A stretch of DNA of 41,718 bases. It comes from Planctomycetaceae bacterium. GTDB taxonomy: Bacteria; Planctomycetota; Planctomycetia; Planctomycetales; Planctomycetaceae. Each line of letters begins with the position of its first letter. Position 1 is the first letter of the stretch. The stretch spans positions 1-41,718 of the forward strand of contig JANQRQ010000168.1 in assembly GCA_028284485.1 (NCBI GenBank), in the 5' to 3' direction. The notes under the pieces were generated by a model. That model made no database searches, was not told the DNA's origin, and was given only the letters and a program-made list of their open reading frames with translations. The position numbers were made by a program, and so were the translations under genes. Shown in pieces: positions 9,418-17,432 of this stretch.

Positions 9418-9902
9418 AACGCATCATTCACATCGATCAGAACGACTTGAGTCGCTCCGGCATAAATGCGAATCGTGTGCGGTACGGTTTGACATTGTTA
9501 GAGGTGATTATTGCGCTGGGAATCTTTCTCGCGTCGATGTCCGCCATTAGCCAATTGATCAGCAACGGGACGCAGGCGTCGATTCAAGGTCGGTTGATGA
9601 CGCAGGCCATTATGCGCTGCGAATCGAAAATGGCTGAAGTGATCGCCGGTGTTGAAGCGATGGAAGCAGTCGAGGACGTACCATTCGCTGACGACGAGAA
9701 CTGGTTGTGGAGTATGGAAGTTGTCGCCGGCCCCGAAGAGGGTTTATTGGAGCTTTACGTGTTTGTGCAGTACGTGGGCGGCAGCACGTTGTCGAATACA
9801 TCATTCAGCTTGAATCGGTTCGTGCGCGATCCACAAATTTGGGTTGATGCTGCATTGGCCGAGGAAGAAGCCGCTCTTGCTGCGGAAGAGGAGGCCTTAT
9901 GA
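9414..9902 (+). CDS. gspI: Minor pseudopilin, GspI-like
   Basis: 162 residues. The prepilin motif VRYG/LTLLEVIIALGIFLASMSAISQLI has the conserved Gly and Glu5. TQAIMRCESKMAEVIAG resembles the GspI helix (AxxxAxxxLxEl). The C-terminus is acidic and Ala-rich (AEEEAALAAEEEAL). In the T2SS, I, J, K and H form the tip complex. The ATG overlaps the gspH stop and its own stop overlaps the gspJ start (ATGA at 9899-9902), so H-I-J are very likely translated together. Confidence 0.82.
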   Translation: MKRIIHIDQNDLSRSGINANRVRYGLTLLEVIIALGIFLASMSAISQLISNGTQASIQGRLMTQAIMRCESKMAEVIAGVEAMEAVEDVPFADDENWLWSMEVVAGPEEGLLELYVFVQYVGGSTLSNTSFSLNRFVRDPQIWVDAALAEEEAALAAEEEAL

Positions 9903-10858
9903 CCTTCGCTCGGCGGAAAGTGGCGGAAAGACGATCGATGACGGGGCAGGCCTCCCGGCGTCGGCAATCAGCGAATGCACGACGACAAACACCAGTCGGT
10001 TTCACATTGCTGGAAGTGTTGCTGTCGATTTCGTTGACGGTGATTTTGCTGTCGGCGGTTTATGCCGCCATGGAAATGCATTGGACGTTCTCGACGATCG
10101 GGCAGATCGAAGTCGAACGGAGCCAGGCGGCGCGCGTGCTTCTGCAGAAGATCGGGGCCGACATCCGGTCGGTCGTGTACCGAGCGGCTGACTCGTCCTC
10201 GACCGATTCGACCACGACAGAAGAGACAACAACCGATCAGGGGACAGGAGTGCCGACGACCGACGACACCATGACCGAGGAAGAAATCATTCCCGGAGTT
10301 CAATTGAGTGTCGGCGTCGTGGGAGACGCGACGTCCTTGTTGCTGCATATCAGCAAACCGATGCGCGACACGAGTTTTACGGCCCTCGAAACCGGCGAGG
10401 ATACAGCCGCCTACAACAGCGATTTGTTATCGGTGGCGTACCTAATGGCCGGTTCGGAAGGAAACATTGTTCTGGAAATGATGCCCATCGAGTTGCCGGA
10501 AGGCACCGGTTTGACCCGCGTGCAAGGCGACCGTCTGCTGATGAGTCTGGCCGACTTGCAAGGGGATAGTTCGTTCTTGCAACAGCAGACGGAAATCCTG
10601 GCTCCTGAGGTCACGTATTTAGAATTCGCGTACTTCGATGGGGTCGAGTGGTTGGAAGAATGGGATAGTACCACGTTGGCAGCGTTACCGACTGCCATCG
10701 GAATCACGATCGGATTCGAAGAAATCGAACAGCAGTCAGGGCTGTTTAATACCGGCACGATCGCGCCGCGAACGGTCAGTGCGTCCACCAATTCTTATCG
10801 CTTAGTGGTGGCGTTGCCGTTGGCCGACAATCCGGCGGAAATCGAAATGAGTTTGTGA
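9899..10858 (+). CDS. gspJ: Minor pseudopilin, GspJ-like
   Basis: 319 residues. The leader is unusually long (about 34 residues, rich in Arg) before the prepilin motif VG/FTLLEVLLSISLTVILLSAVYAAMEMHW. A Thr/Glu-rich linker (STDSTTTEETTTDQGTGVP) near residues 100-125 precedes a domain with the GspJ-like pattern EVTYLEFAYFDGVEWLEEWDS. It is longer than proteobacterial GspJ (about 200), mainly because of the leader and linker. Position between I- and K-like genes supports the call. It is probably part of the pseudopilus tip. Confidence 0.82.
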   Translation: MTFARRKVAERRSMTGQASRRRQSANARRQTPVGFTLLEVLLSISLTVILLSAVYAAMEMHWTFSTIGQIEVERSQAARVLLQKIGADIRSVVYRAADSSSTDSTTTEETTTDQGTGVPTTDDTMTEEEIIPGVQLSVGVVGDATSLLLHISKPMRDTSFTALETGEDTAAYNSDLLSVAYLMAGSEGNIVLEMMPIELPEGTGLTRVQGDRLLMSLADLQGDSSFLQQQTEILAPEVTYLEFAYFDGVEWLEEWDSTTLAALPTAIGITIGFEEIEQQSGLFNTGTIAPRTVSASTNSYRLVVALPLADNPAEIEMSL

Positions 10859-10939
10859 CGCGATCAAAGAGAATATGGAAAGAGATTGAGAACAGTTTCA
10901 AAAACGGACGCGGCTCCTACCGAGCCGGATCACGACATC

Positions 10940-12634
10940 ATGAGCACACGATCGAATCAACCGAATCAACGATGCCACGCCGTGGGAACAGCTCGCTTGC
11001 GGCGTGGAAGCGTGCTGTTGGTTGTGTTGGTGGCGGTCGCGTTGTTGTCATTGGGTGCTTATGCCTTTTCGGAGTCGATGATTTCTGAGTACGAGTCGAC
11101 CACCATGTATGGCCGGGCGGCCCAGGCTCGCGTGTATGCAGAATCGGGTATTGAAAAGGCGGCGCTGGTCGTCGGTGACCGGGTGACGTATCCGTCGGAA
11201 ATGCTGTATCACGAGCCGGCCCTGTTCCAAAATATGTTGATGCGCGATTCGGAAGAAGCGCGGGGTCGTGGTCGATTCAGCCTGGTGGCGCCCGTGGAAA
11301 GCATCGATGCTTCGGTGCCGCTTCGATTCGGTTTAATTGACGAAGGCTCGAAGTTGAACGTCAACACGATCCTGTCATACGAACTCGAAGACGAAGCGAT
11401 GTACAGCGAAATGTTGATGTACCTTCCGGAAATGACATACGAATTGGCGGATGCCATTCTCGATTACATCGACGAAGATTTCGAGCCCCGCGAGTTCGGC
11501 GTCGAGGACGATCTTTCAAGCGATCCGCCGATTCCGGCGAAGAATGCACCGCTGGAGACTTTGGACGAATTGTTGTTGGTTCCGGGAGTCGATTCGTGGC
11601 TGCTGTACGGCGAAGATACCAACCGTAACGGACTGCTCGACCTCAATGAAGATGACGGCGATTTGACGCCACCGTTCGACAACGGCGACGGAGTGTTACA
11701 ACTCGGTTGGAGCCAATTTCTGACGGTCACCAGCCGCGAGATCAATTTGATGGCGGACGGAACCGAGAGGATCAATGTCAACAACAGCACATTGACCGAC
11801 TTGTACGACGAGTTGGAACTCGAACTGGGAACCGAGTATGCCGACTTTGTCGTTGCCTTTCGGATGAATGGTCCGATTCCCGAAGAAATTCCCGAGGAAG
11901 AAGAAAACCCTCAGGGGGGCTCGGGCGGCACGGTCGGCAGCAGCACGAATCAGGAAGAGCAAGCACTTCAGAACGCAGCAGCGGCAGTTGCCGGCGCTGT
12001 GGCCGGGGGTGGAGACGCAGCGGTCACGCGGGGCGGCATGGACCTGTCCGGAGGCGGATCGGTGACGATTGAGTCGCTGTACGAGCTGATTGGTTCGGCA
12101 GTCGAAGTGGAAATTGAAGGGGAGTTGACTTTGATCGAAAGTCCTTGGACGGCCGATCCCGGCGACATGCAGTCGTACCTGCCGACGATGATGGACCTGC
12201 TGACAACTGTGGATGATCCTTACATCGAGGGTCGCATCAATATCAACCAAACGCGGTTCGAAGTGATTCGGGGTCTGCCGGGAATGACCGACGGACTGGC
12301 CGATTCGATCGTTCGGATGCAGTTGATCGGTTCGAATGGCGAGCCGCTTAGCGACGCGATGACTGAGCGGGCCACGACCGGTTGGCTGGTCACGCAGGGG
12401 CTAGTCGATATTTCCATGATGCGCGACCTGGACAAATACATCACCGCCCGCGGGGACGTTTACCGTGTGCAATCGGTCGGCTACTTCGATGAGGGGGGGC
12501 CGACCGTCCGCATGGAAGCCATCATCGATGGCACCGAGTATCCACCGCGGATTGTCTACATGCGGGAATTGGATTTGAAAGAGGTTGGCAAAGGGTACAC
12601 GTATCAACAACTGTCGTTTGGAGCAGTGGAGTAA
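10940..12634 (+). CDS. gspK: Minor pseudopilin, GspK-like
   Basis: 564 residues from ATG 10940. A TTG at 10886 lies just after GGAAAGAGA and would add 18 residues; the choice is uncertain. The prepilin-like segment RRG/SVLLVVLVAVALLSLGAYAF lacks the usual Glu5, exactly as expected for GspK, the tip subunit. The large body contains helix-hairpin-helix-like elements (NAPLETLDELLLVPGV; RINVNNST; GRININQTRFEVIRGLPGM), typical of GspK. A Gly/Ala-rich insert (about 335-390) is a local peculiarity and explains part of the excess over the usual 320-350 residues. Confidence 0.85.
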   Translation: MSTRSNQPNQRCHAVGTARLRRGSVLLVVLVAVALLSLGAYAFSESMISEYESTTMYGRAAQARVYAESGIEKAALVVGDRVTYPSEMLYHEPALFQNMLMRDSEEARGRGRFSLVAPVESIDASVPLRFGLIDEGSKLNVNTILSYELEDEAMYSEMLMYLPEMTYELADAILDYIDEDFEPREFGVEDDLSSDPPIPAKNAPLETLDELLLVPGVDSWLLYGEDTNRNGLLDLNEDDGDLTPPFDNGDGVLQLGWSQFLTVTSREINLMADGTERINVNNSTLTDLYDELELELGTEYADFVVAFRMNGPIPEEIPEEEENPQGGSGGTVGSSTNQEEQALQNAAAAVAGAVAGGGDAAVTRGGMDLSGGGSVTIESLYELIGSAVEVEIEGELTLIESPWTADPGDMQSYLPTMMDLLTTVDDPYIEGRININQTRFEVIRGLPGMTDGLADSIVRMQLIGSNGEPLSDAMTERATTGWLVTQGLVDISMMRDLDKYITARGDVYRVQSVGYFDEGGPTVRMEAIIDGTEYPPRIVYMRELDLKEVGKGYTYQQLSFGAVE

Positions 12635-12851
12635 AGGGCACGATTTGCGACGTCGAAACTCGTGACGGGTAACACCTCGGGGGCCGATCGTAGCAAGTTG
12701 GCGAAACAATCAGGCCGAGTCAGCGTTTCGGGCGGGGAATCGGTCTTGTCCGGGGCTGCCGCAGCATTGAAGATAGAGAGTGGACAATTCCTTTGTCCGC
12801 GACCGAATATGGCGTCGTCGTGACGACAATCCGACACGGGAAAGCAAAATT

Positions 12852-14420
12852 ATGGCTGACTTACTTGCCATCGATTGGGGACATGAGCAACTTTGCGGTG
12901 TCGATGCCGGCGCCGGTAAAGGGAATGCTCGCGCAGAAAAATGCTTCGTGCTGACTTGGCCCGACGAAATGAATCCGGTCGAGCAGCCCGACGAAGCGGG
13001 AGCCTGGCTGAAAGCGCAGCTCGAAGAGCAAGGCATTTCGACCAAGCAGGTTGTTGTCACCTTGCCCCGAGAATCAACAATTGTACGGCATTTGGAGCTG
13101 CCGGAAGTTCCCGATGACGAGTTGCCCGATCTGGTGCGTTTTCAAGCGACGACCAAGTCGTCGTTGCCATTAGATCAGTTGCTGCTTGACTATCTACCGC
13201 TACCACAGCGAGTGGGATACGAGGGGCGGGACGTGTTATTGGCGACCGTTCCGAAGAAACTCTCTACCACGATTCAGCAGGTACTCGGCGCGGCCGGAAT
13301 GGAATTGACGGCGTTGGGAATCACGCCGATTGCGATCGGCGAACTCGTTCACCACGCGTCGACCAGCAAAGATGATGAAACGGTGTTGATGCTGGCTCGG
13401 CACGGGCAGCGAGTCGAAATTTCGGTGATGCGTGGCAAGCACTTGCATTTTTCGCATTCGGCCCAGTTGCACGGCGACAGCGAGACGCGCAACCTGCAGA
13501 CGATCCTTTCCGAAGTCAGTCGGTCTTTGGTGGCTTTACAGAAGGTATTCGGGAGCACGGAGATTTCTCACGCCTGGGTCGTCGGTCGTGAAGAAGACAA
13601 TCAGTCGTTGGTCGACGCCCTTAAAGAACGGCTTTCGTCTGAGGTTTCTGTTATCGACCCGCTGTCAACGACCGGGGTGACGTCGTCGGCGAGCGATGTT
13701 CCCGGCGATCGCAGTTTGTACGCCGGCCCGATCGGCATGATTTTGTCTCGGACGGACAATTTGGTTGATGCGGTCGACTTTTTGAATCCGCGCAAAAAGG
13801 CCGTCAAACGGGATACGCGAAAGGTCAACGCGGCGATTTCGGCCGCAGCGATCGTAGTGTTGTGCATTATCGGCTATTCGTTTCGATCTTCGAAGATCGG
13901 CGACCTCGATGCGGAAATCGGCGGTCTGCAGGAGCGAGATGCGGAATTGAAGGAATTGTTGGAATTGGAGTCGTCGAAGGAGGCGCTGACGACGTCGGAA
14001 GAATACAACGACTGGGAAGCGACCCGCGTCCGCTGGCGCAATCCGGTGACAGAAATCGTCACCAGCATACCGAGTACCGATGACCTGCTGTTTTCGGAAA
14101 TGCGGCTGGAGAGTAAGTCGGGCGAGTTTCCGGGAATTGTCTCTGGCACGGTCCATGCAAAAGCACGCTACCACGTCGAATCGTTGCAGCGTGAACTTTC
14201 AGACGCTGGTTTTCGCGTCAAACCGAATCAAATTACCTACGATGCCGACGATGGGGAATTTCCCTATCGATTCCGCTTGGATGTCGATTTCAGTCCGACG
14301 GCGGTGGCCAAAGCGGCAGAGGCAGAAGAATCGAAGGATGCGGAAACCGACTCTTCCGCACCGAGAACCCGGCAGCGAGTTGGAGACCGAGCGGCAGTCG
14401 CCGGGGAGGAAAGAAGCTAA
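12852..14420 (+). CDS. GspL-type assembly protein (PilM-like actin fold fused to PilN-like domain)
   Basis: 522 residues from ATG 12852, which follows GGGAAAG by about 8 nt; an upstream GTG (12780) is less likely. The N-terminal part (MADLLAIDWGHEQL, VVVTLPRESTIVRHLELPEVPDDEL) is a PilM/GspL-like actin fold in the cytoplasm. A single membrane segment (AAISAAAIVVLCIIGYSF, about 340-360) precedes a coiled coil (LDAEIGGLQERDAELKELLEL) and a periplasmic PilN-like domain. GspL anchors GspE to the membrane and pairs with GspM. The stop overlaps the next ATG (TAATG at 14418-14422), which supports coupling of the pair. Confidence 0.85.
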   Translation: MADLLAIDWGHEQLCGVDAGAGKGNARAEKCFVLTWPDEMNPVEQPDEAGAWLKAQLEEQGISTKQVVVTLPRESTIVRHLELPEVPDDELPDLVRFQATTKSSLPLDQLLLDYLPLPQRVGYEGRDVLLATVPKKLSTTIQQVLGAAGMELTALGITPIAIGELVHHASTSKDDETVLMLARHGQRVEISVMRGKHLHFSHSAQLHGDSETRNLQTILSEVSRSLVALQKVFGSTEISHAWVVGREEDNQSLVDALKERLSSEVSVIDPLSTTGVTSSASDVPGDRSLYAGPIGMILSRTDNLVDAVDFLNPRKKAVKRDTRKVNAAISAAAIVVLCIIGYSFRSSKIGDLDAEIGGLQERDAELKELLELESSKEALTTSEEYNDWEATRVRWRNPVTEIVTSIPSTDDLLFSEMRLESKSGEFPGIVSGTVHAKARYHVESLQRELSDAGFRVKPNQITYDADDGEFPYRFRLDVDFSPTAVAKAAEAEESKDAETDSSAPRTRQRVGDRAAVAGEERS

Positions 14421-16096
14421 TGCAACCACGCGAAAAGTATCTGCTGATCGGACTGTTGACGGCGGTGGTGTTGTGGCAAGGCGTGCCGATCGTCACCAGT
14501 ATCGTCATGGATCCGATCAACATGCGTAACACGCGGATCCAAAGCCTGGGAAAGTCGGTCGAAGAGAAAGAAATCCGAGAGCTCGACCTGATGCGGGCGT
14601 TGGCATTGCGTGGCAAATTGAAAACTCGCAGTCTGCCGCCCGATCCCAACCGTGCACAGACGCTGTATCAGCAATGGTTGACCGATCTGGCGAATATGGC
14701 CGGGTTTGTTGAACCGGAAGTCATCCCGCGGGGGCGCAACGATTCACGCGACGTATTCCAACAAATCAGCGTGAGTATCAACACTCAGGCACGCATGGAC
14801 CAAGTGTGCCAATTCATGTATTGGTTCTACCGGGCCGACTTGGCTCAGCATTTAACAATCATCGATATGACCTGCGCAGAAGTCGAAGGGGATCCGTTGA
14901 TTGAAATTTCGATGACAGCAGAAGGGCTGTCGTTGGTGAATGCGCCGCCGCGCAGTACGCTGTTCCCACAGGCCTTCTTGGCGAGCGACATACCAGCCGG
15001 CGCAACATCGTTCGAAGTGGTCGATCCGTACAATTTCCCGAAAGAAGCTCCGTTTCGCGTGCGCATCGATTCGGAATACTTCACGGTCACCGCGATGGAC
15101 GAAAACAAATGGACCGTTGAACCGGCTTCGGACATGACGGTCGCGTCTGCCCATCAGCAAAGTGATTTTGTTGAACTCAGCCCGATCAATGAGGATTATG
15201 CTGACATCACGCCGGAAAATTACCGCGACTTCCTGCCGTTCAATCCGTTCGTCAAGCCGCCGCCTCCGTACGAGCCCGAGTTTGCTCCGATCGGGTTGGT
15301 CGACTACGTACGTGGCGATCCGTTGAAGCAAAAGATCGCAGTCGTTGGGTTTAACCCGGCTGAAGGAACCTACCGCTTGTCGGGCGATATTCAAACGGGG
15401 ATGTCAATCGATCCGACGACCGGGGAATTGACTTGGGACGCTCCCGATGAGCAGGCGGTTGGCGAGTATCCTGTGACAGTGGAATTGGCGAAGGGCAACG
15501 AAGAATCGCACCTGTCGCAAGTCGTAAAAATCGAACTTCGCGAACCAAATGTTCCGCCCGAATTTGAAGCAATCGATGAACAGGTGGCCGTGTTGGGACG
15601 TGAGTACAAGTTGAAGCTATCGGCCGAAGACAAAGGTCCCAACGCAACCGAAATCACGTACAAGTTGGGCGAAGGTGCGCCGGAAGGTGCCGCCATTGAC
15701 GAGAAGTCGGGCGAGTTGACATGGACACCGCCGGTCACCTTGACACCCGGCCAGATCAATCTGGTGGTCGAAGCGACTGATATCGGCCGTCCGCCGGCCA
15801 CGACTCCGCTGTCGATTCCGCTTCAAGTGATCGACGACAAAGCCCAGTTCACTTTTTATACGGGATACGTCACGCAGGACGATGTTCCGATGGCGATGTT
15901 TTACAACCGCCTGGACAATACGACGTTTTACCTGTCAAACGGTCAGTCGATGAACTACGGCGGAATCAAAGGAGTCGTCCGAAAGATCGAACGCAAGTAC
16001 ATCCTCTTCGAAATCAATGGAAAGCTGTGGCGTGTGCCGCATGGCGAAAATCTGCGCTCGATGCGCGAATCGGTTGAGACGGCTGCCACGAGTTAG
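14420..16096 (+). CDS. GspM/PilO-like protein with two Ig-like domains and a PilP/GspC-like C-terminus
   Basis: 558 residues, about three times the length of GspM or PilO. The order is: short cytoplasmic start; membrane segment about 8-30 (LLIGLLTAVVLWQGVPIV); coiled coil; a PilO/GspM-like ferredoxin fold about 75-175 (VFQQISVSINTQARMDQ ... LIEISMTAEGLSLV); a beta segment; a Pro-rich linker (VKPPPPYEPEF); and two consecutive Ig-like domains of He_PIG type about 295-375 and 378-475, each with the core pattern MSIDPTTGELTWDAP or AAIDEKSGELTWTPP. The last domain, about 476-558, has GIKGVVRKIERKYILFEING and KLWRVPHGE, which I read as possibly PilP/GspC-like. It follows the L-type gene by a TAATG overlap, as gspM follows gspL. 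The fusion is unusual; the membrane-platform role is inferred. Confidence 0.8.
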   Translation: MQPREKYLLIGLLTAVVLWQGVPIVTSIVMDPINMRNTRIQSLGKSVEEKEIRELDLMRALALRGKLKTRSLPPDPNRAQTLYQQWLTDLANMAGFVEPEVIPRGRNDSRDVFQQISVSINTQARMDQVCQFMYWFYRADLAQHLTIIDMTCAEVEGDPLIEISMTAEGLSLVNAPPRSTLFPQAFLASDIPAGATSFEVVDPYNFPKEAPFRVRIDSEYFTVTAMDENKWTVEPASDMTVASAHQQSDFVELSPINEDYADITPENYRDFLPFNPFVKPPPPYEPEFAPIGLVDYVRGDPLKQKIAVVGFNPAEGTYRLSGDIQTGMSIDPTTGELTWDAPDEQAVGEYPVTVELAKGNEESHLSQVVKIELREPNVPPEFEAIDEQVAVLGREYKLKLSAEDKGPNATEITYKLGEGAPEGAAIDEKSGELTWTPPVTLTPGQINLVVEATDIGRPPATTPLSIPLQVIDDKAQFTFYTGYVTQDDVPMAMFYNRLDNTTFYLSNGQSMNYGGIKGVVRKIERKYILFEINGKLWRVPHGENLRSMRESVETAATS

Positions 16097-16118
16097 CGAG
16101 AACGATTCAAGCCTGATG

Positions 16119-16134
16119 CGCGAAGCTTTTCGCG
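16119..16134 (+). terminator. Weak hairpin after the secretion cluster
   Basis: CGCGAA-GCTT-TTCGCG forms a 6-bp perfect stem with a 4-nt loop, 23 nt after the last stop codon of the cluster. There is no following T run, so intrinsic termination is doubtful; it may be an RNA 3'-end hairpin or chance. Confidence 0.3.
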
Positions 16135-16231
16135 ATGGGCCTTCCTATGCATGGTGAAAGAGCCACAAGCGGATGGGATAGCAACCCATCAAATTTCTCC
16201 TACGGATTGTAAAGCCGACTAATATCGGGCA

Positions 16232-16240
16232 TGCTATACA
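16232..16240 (+). promoter_or_regulatory. Candidate extended -10 promoter element for the DUF3500 gene
   Basis: TGCTATACA matches the extended -10 form (TGnTATAAT-like). Transcription from it would begin near 16247 and leave about 60 nt before ATG 16309. It overlaps the upstream in-frame ATG at 16231, which therefore is unlikely to be the translation start. No good -35 at the standard spacing. Confidence 0.3.
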
Positions 16241-16308
16241 TGTCGGATGCGCCCGGCGATGTGGCCGTGCCGCGTGACCCTGGAACGCTGCGAGAGGGAG
16301 TGCTGATC

Positions 16309-17298
16309 ATGACCCATAACAACTCTGTGAATTGTCCCGACTGTGCCGGCGAATTGAATCGCCGTGACTTTGTGCGCGTGGCAGGAACGGCCGCGATGGC
16401 AGCCGGAGTCGCTCCCCTTCTGAGTGATCGCGCCGCTGCTGCTCCAAGCCCCGGAAGCGCTGCGGAAACAACGGCAAAACTGCTTTATGAATCGTTGACC
16501 GATTCTCAGAAAAAAGTCATTTGCATGCCGTTCAACCACAAAAAACGCACGACGATCAATCCGAACTGGCATATTACCGAGCCGGTCATTGGCGATGACT
16601 TTTACACAACCGAGCAGCGACAACTCATTTTGGATGTCCTGCGAGGCGCCACCAGCGAGGACGGCTACGACAAACTGCAATTACAAATGGACGACGACGA
16701 CGGCGGTTCGGACAACTACTCTGTGGCATTGTTCGGCAAGCCGGGAACCGGAAAATTCGAATGGGTGATGACCGGCCGTCACCTGACGATCCGTGCGGAT
16801 GGCGATAGCGCGAAAAATGTCGCTTTTGGCGGCCCGATTGTTTACGGCCACGGTGTCGAAGAACCTTCGGCGAATCTCTTCCACTATCAAACCAAGAAGG
16901 CCAACGAGGTGTTTGGAGCGCTCGACACCGATCAGCGCAAACAAGCATTGCTGAAAAAAGCGCCCAAAGAAAGCGCTGTTCCGCTGCAAGGGAAAAAGGG
17001 AAACTTCCCCGGTGTCGCCGTAGGTGAACTTTCGTCGGATCAGAAGGAGTTGGTCGAATCGGTTGTGAAAGTGATTTTGGCACCGTACCGCACGGAAGAT
17101 GTCGAGGAAGCTTTGGCGATCCTCAAGAAGGGTGGCGGGCTGGAAAGCCTGCACCTGGCGTTCTATCAGGACGGTGACCTCAACGACGACCGCGTCTGGG
17201 ATATTTGGCGGGTCGAAGGTCCGAGCTTCGTGTGGCACTTCCGCGGTGCACCGCACGTACATACCTATGTGAATATCGGACTGAAGAAAAACGCCTGA
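16309..17298 (+). CDS. DUF3500 family protein with Tat signal
   Basis: 329 residues from ATG 16309, preceded by GAGGGAG at a suitable distance. The N-terminus contains a twin-arginine signal (NRRDFVRVAG followed by an Ala-rich hydrophobic stretch ending RAAAAPS), so the protein is probably exported folded. A CPDC pair precedes the Tat motif in the cytoplasmic leader. The body matches the DUF3500 family as I know it: SLTDSQKKVICMPFNHKKR, YDKLQLQMDDDDGG, YSVALFGKPGTGKFEWVMTG, RHLTIRADGDS, and a C-terminal VWHFRGAPHVHTYVNIG with two His residues that may bind metal. The function of this family is not established. The gene appears monocistronic, flanked by a candidate promoter and a strong terminator hairpin. 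Confidence 0.85.
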   Translation: MTHNNSVNCPDCAGELNRRDFVRVAGTAAMAAGVAPLLSDRAAAAPSPGSAAETTAKLLYESLTDSQKKVICMPFNHKKRTTINPNWHITEPVIGDDFYTTEQRQLILDVLRGATSEDGYDKLQLQMDDDDGGSDNYSVALFGKPGTGKFEWVMTGRHLTIRADGDSAKNVAFGGPIVYGHGVEEPSANLFHYQTKKANEVFGALDTDQRKQALLKKAPKESAVPLQGKKGNFPGVAVGELSSDQKELVESVVKVILAPYRTEDVEEALAILKKGGGLESLHLAFYQDGDLNDDRVWDIWRVEGPSFVWHFRGAPHVHTYVNIGLKKNA

Positions 17299-17327
17299 TT
17301 TCAGGAAACTCGTATCGCAGCAACCAG

Positions 17328-17370
17328 CACCCACAGTCTCGTCGTCGAGATTGTGGGTGTTGTCACTTTT
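17328..17370 (+). terminator. Intrinsic terminator after the DUF3500 gene
   Basis: A 14-bp stem: CACCCACA (17328-17335) pairs with TGTGGGTG (17352-17359), a G-T wobble follows, then TCTCG pairs with CGAGA around a TCGT loop (17342-17345). The T-containing tract TTGTCACTTTT follows. It begins 30 nt after the stop codon. This is the clearest terminator in the window. Confidence 0.75.
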
Positions 17371-17432
17371 ACAGTTGACGGTTGCTTCGATGAGAGATGT
17401 CTCAATGACGAGGCAGCCGCGAGGTCGTGCAA

